Shown piece after piece: positions 48,517 to 59,241 of a stretch of 64,000 bases of DNA. The stretch spans positions 29,405 through 93,404 of the forward strand of contig BQKZ01002207.1 in NCBI GenBank assembly GCA_036244855.1, in the 5' to 3' direction. Source of the DNA: Temnopleurus reevesii (lineage: Eukaryota; Echinodermata; Echinoidea; Temnopleuroida; Temnopleuridae). How positions within the stretch are numbered: the stretch's first letter is position 1; each line of letters starts with the position of its first letter. The notes under the pieces are model-generated. The model saw nothing but the letters and a program-made list of their open reading frames with translations, made no database searches and was not told the origin of the DNA. Position numbers and translations under genes: made by a program.

Positions 48517-48711
48517 CTCCATATTAGCAAGCTGCATCTCAAGTTCCTCCATACTAACAGTGGGCCGTGTCTCAAACGGAGGGTACCTCCTTGGGGGACG
48601 GCCCCCACAGCATAGGGAACCCAACCTCATTGTGGTATAGGTATGCCTCTTCGTGATGGGCGGCGGTGAGGAGCTTCGACTGCGGGCTCTGTAAGTTGCC
48701 GGGTTAGCCAT
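48517..48711 (-). CDS. NINJ1: Ninjurin exon 1 (N-terminal cytosolic region)
   Basis: ATG at 48711-48709 sits in a good context (G at -3, G at +4), and an in-frame TGA lies upstream, before a TTG. The exon encodes MANPATYRARSRSSSPPPIT, KRHTYTTMRLGSLCCGGRPP, RRYPPFETRPTVSMEELEMQ and LANME, then a GAG|GTAGTG donor at 48516. Phase 0 joins the exon at 44399 to give QLANME followed by NPPPPPIDFNLY. The 65-residue tail is basic, Ser/Pro-rich and has a CC pair; like other ninjurin N-termini it is poorly conserved. The total protein is 182 residues against about 140-150 in vertebrates. The linkage to exon 2 is inferred from phase, strand and the missing start in exon 2. Confidence 0.7.
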
Positions 48712-51700
48712 TTCTTTCCATAACAGTCCCAGGTATTCCAATCAATGTTTGTGCTTGGATCAAGCACTTGACAAGCTATAACCTTGGAAGGGTGATCCTT
48801 GGTGAGAAAATCCTTTTGAATGAATAACTTCACGTGATGAACAGCAGTAATTAATTAATCCATGTCAGGATATAACAGTTTATTGATATATCCAAATGAG
48901 AGTCAAGCAATCGTAAGTTATATGCAATACAGGGCAATTGCAAAGTCAAATGCATCTCCTGAAATACATCTCCTCTAATTTACAAATATGCATCCCCATG
49001 CACCGAGGCAAACAGACGGCCATAGTTAGTAGTAAAACCAGGAGCAAAACATCCTTGCATTGTGGAGGAGACTCCCAAGCTTGGAAGAGTAGCTAGATCA
49101 CGACGACAACGGTAAGCGAAGGTGGATGGAGGAGATGGATAGTAGAGAGAGAGGGAGAGAGAGGGAGGAGAAAATGAAGCGTGTGTGCCCAGTGTCACTC
49201 TCTGCTTTAATGTGTGAGAGATGAATGAATGAATGAAGTTGTTTGTGTGTATGCTGCGGTGAGTAGTGCGATGGATATGGACAGGTACGGCTTGATGAAT
49301 ATCTCACAGCTCTTTACGTATGTTGTTGCACAGCGAGCTGGTTAAACACAGGTGATTTTTTTCCCTTTTCCCCCAAGGTTACTACTTCACAATCCCGAGG
49401 GTAGTAATTAGTCTCTCGGAAGCAGGCGAGAAAAAGGTTCTCTTAGTGTATTATCACACTTTCGTGAATGCATAAAATTTCCCATCTGAATCTGATAATC
49501 AAATAAAAGACATTTCAAGTATTGCCGATCTGCAAATATTAGAAGATATGGCAATTTGTTCTTGAATGTAAAAAGATGTAAAAAACAAGGACCTAAAATA
49601 CAATTTTCACGATGGAAATGAGTTGATGCTACAAAATAAAATGACATTAGATTAGTAATTATGTTTCTTTCTCATTCTTAGCTAATATTTAGTGTTTATA
49701 ACTCTAGGTTTTATTACTCATATTTTCCTTTTTTTAAATATCATATTCATATATATTCGTGAATACAGAACTGACCCCATAAGACTAAAATCAAATGTAT
49801 TTGGTAATCATTTTCTGAAGAAGGGGTACTCTGCACAATTATTAAGGTTTAACCCTCTGCCTGAAAGAGGTAACCGACATTAACAAAGAAAACTGAGTAG
49901 AAAATATAAAAATCAGATAAATGCCAACTAAATAAATTTGAATAAAATCTGGTTCAAGGCACAAGTCATTTTGATGGCATGGTTTCAAATCCCACAGCTG
50001 CCACCAAAAGTAAAAGTAGAAATTGGGAAATATTTTAACAAAAGTATAATATAAATTCATCCTGGAGTAATAAACCAAAATCAATTACATGTCACTTACA
50101 GAAGTCACAGCTCAATCACACATCAGGCAATTAGAGCAAACAAGCAGGAACTAAGATGTCCAAATCTAGAACCTAATGAAGTCTGGTGGTAAACTGATTC
50201 CACATAAAATACTCTTTTAGATAAATAAATGGGATTTTTTTAGGGAAAAAGGGAAAAGGAAACCCATGACTTGTACTGTGTGCAGTAGGGACAAAGGATA
50301 AATTAAAAGTAATCAACTTCCATTCAAGCCTTCACTATATAGCTTCATTATCAATAACTTTCCTCTTTAATCACTGAACAGGTGCAACACCTGTTTGTTA
50401 GTTCTGCACAAATTACGAGGGAAGGATTTTTGTGTGAATATAGCCTTGAAGAATGGAAGTTATTTACTTTGTCAAATTACTTGGCATCTCTGCTAAATAG
50501 AAAGATGAGTGGAAATGCTGTGAGATCGACGAAAAGAGAATATTGGTGAGTTGATGGTGACAACTGAAGAAGAGTTGACTAAAAATGGCCAGACTGTATG
50601 ACAGTACTAAGAAGGAAATGCAAATCATTAAAACTCTGGACAGTCAACCGAGGGAAAACAAGATAAACAATTAAACTAAACCATGTAAAAAATAATAGCC
50701 TTACACCCGAATGATGACAATGTGATAAAAACACAAGATTCTGATGGGTTATAGAAGCACAAAACCAGATGCTCCACCCCACTGAACTTCTTTGTATGCA
50801 AACCATTTTTCCATCAATGCCAAAATATCGCTAGTTTCTCTGAATTCTCAAGGAGGTGAAAAGATCACGTAGCAAACCAAGAATTATTGAGCGAGACATC
50901 TCCATGAAATTACCCCATGTCTCCCCACTCCAGTTGTATAGTAGCTGAAATTGCCTCAGGGCAAAATATGGAATATTGGTTTACAACAAACTTGCCATTT
51001 CTTGATGGGGTTGCTTGATAAGGAACACATGTGGCTGAGAAATTGGATTTGGGGGAAGGTCTTTTGTTGTAAGTGTAGCCCCTTTTGATGAGCTACTCAC
51101 TCAACCAAAGGTCCCATGAAAGACACAACGGTGTGTGACAAAGGATGAATAACTAGGCAATTATGAAGGGGAGGATCATATCTTTCAGGGTAGGAAAGCG
51201 AGGAGGGGTAAAAGAATTAAAATAAAGTGTAAAGGAATGACCATCCAATTTTTTGAAAGAATTGTGTGCCATATTTTGTCGCCTCTCATGTTCCCCATAA
51301 ATGTTGTGTATAATTATCATTACTATATATACACTACTCAAAATAAGTGAAGGGTCACTCTTAAATGCTCATATAAACTCATAATTAAATTTTACAATTC
51401 TGAAATTATCAAATAGGACTGTTTTGAATGTCATCCAACACACTGTAGTCAATTTCACGCATGAATGATTTCAGTTATTGAATGAAGTCTCTCACTCCAG
51501 TATACATCCTGAAAAGTGCTGCCATTCTGAAGAGATGCAATTAAAAAGCGATTCCAATCTTGGTTTGTACAGTTTATGAAATAAATTTGAATTTTTATAT
51601 AAGATTATAGCTTAAAGATATATTCTGGTATTTGTTAAAAAAATAAAATGAATGTTCACAGAATCGCACAAAATGTGAGAAGAATGTTCAGAACTATGAA

Positions 51701-52268
51701 TAAATAATATGTGCCAAAGTGTTTTGCAAGAAAATGTATAATGGCAGAGAAATGTGCAAATAAAGGGTCAAAATTGGGCCATGTCGGGCCGACAGATTTT
51801 ATACCAGTCCCACGCGCTGCTTCCTGTGTTTGCTGCAGTGGACAGAGCACGTGGAGAATGACATAATTTCGCTTTTAACCGGTTTGAGGTTATCATATTA
51901 GTTTTCCCTTGTCTACACAAGTCACGTTGTGCTTTGTAACATAAGATTATTTTAATCATTCATTTTTCCAAATTGAAGTTCTTTGCAAGTAGTCGATATT
52001 CGCTTTAACAACTTATTGTACTTTTTCATTTCATAGCACAATGTTCCTTCAGATTGGGGATGCTTCAACCAACCCTCTATAACCCTTTTTAGAATTAAAT
52101 AATCTTCCAAATAAAGCACAATCACAAACTGATATAAATATCTACTCTATAAAACTTCATCTACTATGAAGATATAATTCTGTTCCATACTGACCTCATA
52201 ACATTTGCAGCGGATGATATTTAGTTGCCTCATTTGGACATGAACAAATTTCAGTATTCTGGACCAGA
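48712..52268. other. Region upstream of ninjurin
   Basis: It presumably contains the ninjurin promoter and 5' UTR, but I cannot place a transcription start. Low-complexity GA-rich sequence lies at about 49130-49175. A degenerate CTGTGAGC foldback copy is at 50276-50500. ACACTACTCAAAATAAGTGA at 51331-51350 resembles the end of a Tc1-like element, without an opposite end found. No other coding exon is convincing. Confidence 0.45.
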
Positions 52269-53239
52269 TACAGGGTGTACACAAAAAAACTTGAAACTTT
52301 TGAGCAGTCTGTCAAAAATATGGTTTTATTAATTCTATTTCCCTGGGAACTGTATGTGGATGAAAATAAATTATGTATATTTACGTAAATATCATTCTTG
52401 AAAAATTCACAAGACCATTTTCCAATAACTTGTTAAAAGAGTACCAAACAAAGTCATCTTTGCATCATTCAACAAGCAGAAATGCTAACTGTTCCAAAAT
52501 ATGCTTGAGGAGTATTTTCATATCAATTTAGGGCTTTTAGGGCTTTCATCACAAGTAAATGGCTAAGAGTATGAGCATTGTTGAAATGTTTGCTCTCACT
52601 TTAGTTAAGCTGGTGCATTATTCACATTTAAATTTCGACTTTATTCATCTTTATCTGAACGGTTGGCACCTCCGAACCAGTAGATCATTCTTCTTCTTCT
52701 ACTTGCTTGATACCCACTGTTTGCAGTGAAACTGTAGGAGTATTAGCAGCTAAAACCAATTAGTCAATCAACACAAATATCTAAAATTGAACAATTGAAT
52801 TTAACAATAGCCAATCCATTAGGACAAGCTTTGCAAATAGAGCAAATATATTTGATAAGTAATCTAAATGACTTAAGATATCATTGCAAATCATTTTTAT
52901 CATTTTTAGTCCTGAGTAACGCATTAAATGAGTGAAATAAATGCACGAAAACAAATTTTCACATAGTGCTTAATTTAAATAATATAATAATAAACTTATA
53001 GCAAGTAGATATTTAGTTGAAATAGGAGTATTTATTGTTCAGGCTTATTCAAGATCATCATTTATTTCAATTCGGCTCAAAGAATTTTTTACATCCTCCA
53101 CAAGAATCGGTGATCACACACACTTCAATGAAAATAAATTTTGTTAGATGAGGCCAGTGATTATTGAAAACAATCTCATAAATCTATATTTTCAGCAGAA
53201 CATCAAAAAGTGTAAAGATTTTCTTTGATACACCCTGTA
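52269..53239. mobile_element. Mariner-like inverted-repeat element, with a nested foldback
   Basis: The ends TACAGGGTGTACACAAAAAA and, inverted, CTTTGATACACCCTGTA are both TA-bounded. Similarity extends inward for 30-40 bp (AAACTTTTGA versus TCAAAAAGTG). No transposase frame is visible across the 970 bp. A GCCAAC-family foldback copy appears to be inserted at 52477-52674. Confidence 0.6.
52477..52674. mobile_element. GCCAAC-family foldback, degenerate copy
   Basis: The left end CAGAAATGCTAACTGTTCC and the right end GAACGGTTGGCACCTCCG are inverted, matching the family at 2597-2926 with several mismatches. It lies inside the mariner-like element at 52269-53239. Confidence 0.4.
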
Positions 53240-53504
53240 GAGACATATAAGCCATGAATTACTAGGGAATCTTCATCGAAACAGCGCATGAGAGGGAATG
53301 GAAGAAGCACTTCTCGATTTGATTCTGCGGAATGACATTTATTGAATCTAACTTGAGAGGGCAGTGTTGACAAAGACAACAGGTGGATAGAGAACGAGGA
53401 TGAGTGACCTTTAAATGATGCTGAGATACTGAGGAACATGTGAGTGTAGTGTAGAAAACTGTCAATCTTGGACAACTTAGTGCATCAAACGCACATTCAG
53501 AGTT

Positions 53505-53689
53505 CAGAGATGCCAACCATTCCAGAATATTCATGAGGTCAGGATTGAAATGTGAATAACGCAACAGCCGAGCAAAAGTGATAGCAAACATGACAACAAT
53601 AGCTGTACTCTCTGCGTTCACTTGTAATTGACACCTTGAATTCATATGAAAATGGTCCACACGCACATTCCGAAAAGGTTGGCATCCAT
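53505..53689. mobile_element. GCCAAC-family foldback element, short copy
   Basis: The left end CAGAGATGCCAACCATTCCAG and the right end CATTCCGAAAAGGTTGGCATC are inverted. The interior shares AATATTCATGAGGT with the copy at 2597 (AATATTAATGAGGT). The open - strand frame across it is not a recognised protein. Confidence 0.55.
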
Positions 53690-54692
53690 ATGTATTAAGG
53701 AGACCCAATAGGGAAACTGGGGGAAAAATACTATGGAATTGTTATCAGTGCTATTATTCTCTGTCTTCTAGGATTGTATATGATTTGATTGTATGGCATA
53801 TGGACTGAGCAATTTCTTCAAATTAAAAGAACAAACATTATTTCACTGAATGTATTTTAATATCATCTTTAAAATCGCATTTCTTGAGGGTCATTGAGAT
53901 TCTTAGTTTCCCCCACCACCTCCTAGTTGGCTATCTTATTTTTCTTTGCTTGACAGCTCTTGGGGGTGCCAAATCCCTAAGGTTTTGATAGCTTTTGCTT
54001 TTCTGGATTTTGGAGAACAATACAGAAAGAGAACTATGTATGAAAATAATGCATTTATTGCAACAGCTGTTCCTCTTCCGTTCTTTTTGTCTGCCCAAAT
54101 TATGGATAAAATTATTATAGGAACAGTCTATTGGAAATTTTTCACAATGGTTAGACACCAATTGATTTTGTTGTATAACCAAGGCTCTGGAGGGTTTATA
54201 TATTGGATAATTTTCATTATTCTAAAGGTTCAATTTAGGGAAAGTTTGTTCTTAGGAATGTTCATGTTTTTTTCCAAACGTTCATTATACAAAATGACTG
54301 ATGATTAAAACAATTAAGAAATTTAATCTTTCAAAGGGTTACAAAATGACTAATGATTAAAAAATGGGAAAAAAAATCATATTTCATAGGGTTAGATAGT
54401 CAGGGCTTCTAGTTTATTCTGCAATGTTATTTGTCTGATATAAAAATAGTGATTTTAAAAATGATCATGAAAGAGGTTCATCAGTCTAGACTTTGTTAGT
54501 TAATTTAAAAGAATGAAAACCGATCCACTATTCTAATAGTTAATTACCCTCAAGCTAAAGTAAAATCATTAATCTGAAATATTAAATGGGACCTTTCAAG
54601 GCTAAACACAAAAGTCTTCATATGTCAGACGGTTTCAGATTAAAAAAGAAGGTGACAAGAGGCTGAAGCACATAGAGGTTTTTAATCCCCAG

Positions 54693-55388
54693 GGGCGGTA
54701 TTCCGGTAGCTGTCTTATCTCAGTGTCTTATCTTTTGTCTTATCTCCATAAGATAAGACTGTGCTAAGACAGTCTTAAATCGGTATTCTGAAAACTCTCT
54801 TTTCTCTGTCTTATCTCTATTAGAACCACCTATCTTATCTCAGACAACCAATTGAAATCAATGTTCCATTCCTCTCCCCAGCTCATTGACCAATGAAAAT
54901 GTTAGCTGAAACCCCTGCGCAAACACAGTTTCAATACGCTGAAATACTTTGCGTACTGCACACTAGCAAAGTAATTGTCCTAATTATCACATGTTTGTTT
55001 TGAGCACATATTCAAGAAATTCATCCTGTTACATCAAAACGCAGATAAACAAAATTCATAAAAATTCAAAGAAAAGAACTTTTTGAAAGTCTTTCATAAT
55101 CAGACATTCATTTCTGAACAGGATCTAATCCCTAATAACGTAAACTGCAAGAAAAATTGCCGCCATGGTGGAGATAAGACAGCTACGAGGTGTCCTAAAT
55201 CTCTATGCGGAATTATACGTTAAAAAAGATAAGATAAAAGATAAGACACTTTTCAGACTGCCAATTTATCTTATCTCTCTTGCGCGCAATACCTGCATGC
55301 TGCATTTTTATGACGCGCAGGGGAGATAAGACAAAAGATAAGACAAAAGTTAGGACGCCGGGATAAGACACCTACCAGAATACCGCCC
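54693..55388. mobile_element. Harbinger-like MITE with GGGCGGTATTC ends
   Basis: GGGCGGTATTCCGGTAG at the left and CTACCAGAATACCGCCC (one mismatch) at the right are inverted, flanked by the 3-bp duplication CAG (54690-54692, 55389-55391). Near each end, repeated CTTATCT/AGATAAG motifs form further subterminal inverted and direct repeats (54714-54780 and 55180-55370). The centre is unique and noncoding. A 3-bp duplication and GGG-starting ends fit PIF/Harbinger elements. Confidence 0.75.
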
Positions 55389-55530
55389 CAGGTACTTTTC
55401 AGACACAAAAAATCTTTATTCATTTGTTTTATTAATAAAAAAGGAAGAACTTTACACATTTTTAGCATCAGATTATATCATCCACCTTTCTTTATCATTC
55501 AAATTTTCTTGGAGGATACAAACCTTCACN

Positions 55531-55680
55531 GTATGAAGTATCGATTGGCATGCAATTTTCCGGCGCGTGCCTCGCTATTATACAACTGTACGGGTTTTAT
55601 TGCATTGCTGTATTATTGTCGAGGATCGTCGACAAGAGCGTGCGAGCGCTGGTGCGTATCCTCGACAAGGACGGGTAAAA
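55531..55680. other. GC-rich fragment beside an N
   Basis: Immediately after the N at 55530 the composition jumps, with dense CG dinucleotides and a partial inverted repeat around CGAGGATCGTCGACAAG and GTATCCTCGACAAGG. No gene is recognised. It may be a GC-rich repeat or retroelement fragment at a contig edge, or a join to foreign sequence. Confidence 0.4.
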
Positions 55681-55957
55681 GGTTAAGAAATGAAGCTTAT
55701 CTCATTTCCAAACTATTAAATCTTTGGGATAACAACCAATGGAATGGATGTCACCCCCCCCCCCCACACACACACACACACAAACACACACACATGAATT
55801 GCATACTAGCTGAGGTCAATAGAAGTTTGTGACAGCTAATTATTTGATATCAAAAATATAAATCTGTAATCAATATTCCATCAGTAACAATTCCAATTAG
55901 CTTTCATTTCTCCTTTCATAGACCAAGTTGCAGCACTTTTTGCTTATAATTATATTC

Positions 55958-56481
55958 CATAGCTGCCAACATGACAAAGTGGAAATTAGTTTTTCACATA
56001 ACATACATTGAAGTGAATGGTGCATATGTTTAAAAAAATCTGTACTGTATAGTGGGATAATTTCGCTGTGTTAATTTTTCGCGGTTGTTTATTCCATGAA
56101 CATTTTCGTGGGTATTATATTCGCGGATATAATCCATAAAAAGTATAATCTACCGACCTAATAAATGAATATTTTTCAGGAAACAGCAAGGGATTTCTGC
56201 GCAAAAATGCTTTTAAATGCAGAAAAATTATAAAGAATGACTGAATAATCTAGAGATTATGATGAGAAACTTAGATGTTCACCTGATTGAAACATTGATA
56301 GCGCTATCGTGCCACTTTGAAATGCACTGTGTGAAGTAACTCTTCGTACAAATTTTCTACAAAAATTAAACCCCTGCGAAAATTTTCCACTATACAGTAT
56401 TCTTTCCTGGAATTAAACTTGACAAATCTGATGCCAACATTAGTATTGATTAATAAAAATTGGTAACAGTTGGCAGCTATG
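55958..56481. mobile_element. GCCAAC-family foldback element, 524-bp copy
   Basis: The left end CATAGCTGCCAACATGACAA and the right end GGTAACAGTTGGCAGCTATG are inverted over 12-14 bp. Inside, ACTGTATAGTGGGATAATTT (near 56044) is loosely inverted against AAATTTTCCACTATACAGTA (near 56379). It is noncoding. Confidence 0.6.
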
Positions 56482-56535
56482 CTATTCTTATGATTTAAAA
56501 GAAGACAACTTTTTTCCAATATTCTCTTCAAATTA

Positions 56536-57304
56536 CTGGTACAATTTATATCCCTTTGGCACCTTTTATGTTGAATGAAAAGGCCATGCTTGTTGTGCTC
56601 AAGTTTATATATCTTTCATATCTCAGAAATCCAATAAATCTATAAAAAAAAAGGTAACAACCAAAATCATTATAGCTGATAATGATCTGAGCCAAAGTTT
56701 AGGTACAGGTAGTTTCATCTCATAAAGTGAAATCGTGGTTAAGAGAAAATAGGAAGCAATAAAGGAGACATTCATTACAAATATTGCATGCGTTCGACTT
56801 GATTTTTTTTAATAGTTCATATGGTGTTGCCTCATCATTTTGTCAAATTACTTGTACAATATACAGCCCCTTTCCACATTTTATTCTGCATGAAAGCGCA
56901 AAATTGATGTGGTATGGTCTATATCTCTTTAAAATCACAGAAATCAACTAACCCAACAAACAACAAAAAACATTATAGTTGATAGTGTTCTAAGCCAAAG
57001 TTTAGGTACAGGTAGTTTCATCTCATAAAGTGAAACCGTGGTTAAGAGAAAATAGGAAGCAATAAAGGAGACATTCATTACAAATATTGCATGCGTTCAA
57101 CTTAATTTTTTTTAATAGTTCATATGGTGTTGCCTCATCATTTTGTCAAATTACTTGTACAATATACAGCCCCTTTGCATATTTTATTCTGCATGAAAGC
57201 GCAAAATTGATGTGGTATGGTCTATATCTCTTTAAAATCACAGAAATCAACTAACCCAACAAACAACAAAAAACATTATAGTTGATAGTGTTCTAAGCCA
57301 AAGT
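56536..57304 (+). repeat. 303-bp tandem repeat ending at an N
   Basis: Units start at 56691, 56994 and 57297 (GCCAAAGT), an exact 303-bp period; the first two differ at only a few positions, and the third is cut off by the N at 57305. A more diverged half-unit precedes them (56536-56690). Sequence after the N resumes within the same unit (TTCATTACAGATATTGCATG versus TTCATTACAAATATTGCATG), so copies are probably missing at the gap. Confidence 0.85.
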
Positions 57305-57613
57305 NTTCATTACAGATATTGCATGGTGAACGATATTGAAATAGAAGAAGCGACTTCACGCAGCTGGTCTTTCAGCTGCCCATGGCAATCACGCATCTCA
57401 TGTAGAGATACATCCTCCTATCCCTCTCGCTTTTCAATCGTCCATTCACGGCCATGCTCAACGTGCAGGCAAGTGCCACGTTGGAGGCGTATTAATGCCG
57501 TCCTCTCCTCCGACGTATCCCTTAACATCATGACTCTCATTAGAATCGCAGATGAAGGACTTACACACTTCATGAATGTTTAAAACAAGAAAAGGGCTTC
57601 CAAAGCTACTTAC

Positions 57614-57691
57614 CGGTTCATGAAGACGAGTGGATTCGTCTCGACGCAGGGCATAATTAGCGAGCATGATGGGCGAGGGAAACGAGGGCAA
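57614..57691 (-). CDS. Candidate first exon on the - strand
   Basis: On the - strand, MPSFPSPIMLANYALRRDES then TRLHEP leads into a strong donor (AACCG|GTAAGT, donor at about 57615). The surrounding 57306-57700 is richer in GC than the neighbourhood. It could be a first exon or 5' UTR exon of a gene running left, even of ninjurin, or a chance site. No family is recognised and no partner exon was found. Confidence 0.18.
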
Positions 57692-58832
57692 GATACATGA
57701 GATCTATAAGAGGCATGAAAGGTGTTTTCTCACTCCCATTGCGATGTGGAATACATCGAAAAAGTCACATGTCTCCGACGAATGTACAAGTCTTCTCTCC
57801 GAAACGATAATAAAAACACAAATCAAGGTTTAACGCTTGAGAGTAAGATAACCAATAGTTGATATACCATTCATACTCCTGTAAATGAATTCATCTGCGT
57901 TTTATGACACTTCCTCCCCTTTCTATAATGCTGAAATCTTTAGAATGAATCCCATACTTGGAGGTTTGCACTAAAATGGCAACCAATGGGCAAATAACGA
58001 CAGGATGAGAGAAGATGATAGTCATACAGTATAGAGCTTCAATGCTTGAATGAGTGATGCGTACAGTCTTCAGTAGGGATGGTGTTTACATTATGACAGG
58101 CTGGTAAAATCTCTATAGAAAAAAAAGCGTGCATGCAAATTGGCAATGCATAAAAATGAGAGCAAATGAAAGCAGTTAGGAGGAGAGAGCAGAAGAGGCG
58201 ACCGCTGCCTTTCATGTTGATCCCCAGGTAATGGAGTCTCGGGGAAGTGATGATTACAAACATGCGTTTCGAGACTCATCCCCTAACTGACTTTTCTTCT
58301 GTCAAAGCTATACAAGATAACAGTTGGCATGAAAATTAGGAGGTGAATTTGTAAAGGTTAGCCTCATTTTGCATGCAGCGTGGGATGGTCGGAGTACACT
58401 GCCCTCACAGGCAGCTATCAGCTGAAGATATGAAAGTAGTTTGTAGATCTAATAAACTTCTTCACACTCTCATCCCCGAGGGACACATATATTGTTTTTA
58501 TTGCATCGCTATCCTAATTTGAATAGTGTCAATGAAATATTCATGGGTGTTTTTGAATGGCAAGTTTGCAACTTGCAGGGCTATTTCATTCATTGTATAG
58601 AAGTACCCATGATTGATTTTAGAGCATTTCTACTTTATTTCTATAGTACAAAACAAAACTCTTTGATTCATTGATATTGGTGTAAAGTTTTAAGAAATAT
58701 GACCAAGTGATCCCACTGTGGTAACATCGTTCTTGGCTTTACAGGGATAACATGTAACCAATATTAATAGTAATAATTCTAACTTGCATTGAATGCAATT
58801 CTCATTTTACACCCAGATTTGCAAGCATATAC

Positions 58833-59235
58833 CAGAGCTGCCAACCAGTACGGATTCCTTTCCACATTTCAACTCTATTACACATAGCAAGGGAGTGTTC
58901 AAATGAATAGATATTCAATATCAATTTACAAGAGGAGAAGAATATAATCAAACACACCTGTTTCTCCGCAAAAACGCTTTATCATCCACCGGCATAAGCT
59001 GTTTATTGATTTAGGGTATGAATCAAATGAATGTTTTGCTGTAACAAAATGTCATACCTCTCAATCTTATAAATAGCTTCCAGATGCTTTCCAGCTGATA
59101 CCATTGATTCAAGGAGACAAAAACATGGTATTGTGGACATAACAATGTTAAACGTGATTACTGATGGCCATATAATAAAGTACTCCATAAGAAAACGAAA
59201 GGGAAGGAAAATACGGATTTTGGTTGGCAGCTCTG
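58833..59235. mobile_element. GCCAAC-family foldback element with target duplication
   Basis: CAGAGCTGCCAACCAGTACGG at the left and, inverted, ATACGGATTTTGGTTGGCAGCTCTG at the right (read in parts) bound 403 bp of noncoding sequence. ATATAC flanks both sides (58827-58832, 59236-59241). CAG-starting ends and a duplication of this order suggest a hAT-type nonautonomous element, although hAT normally makes 8 bp. This is the best-preserved copy of the family in the window. Confidence 0.72.
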
Positions 59236-59241
59236 ATATAC

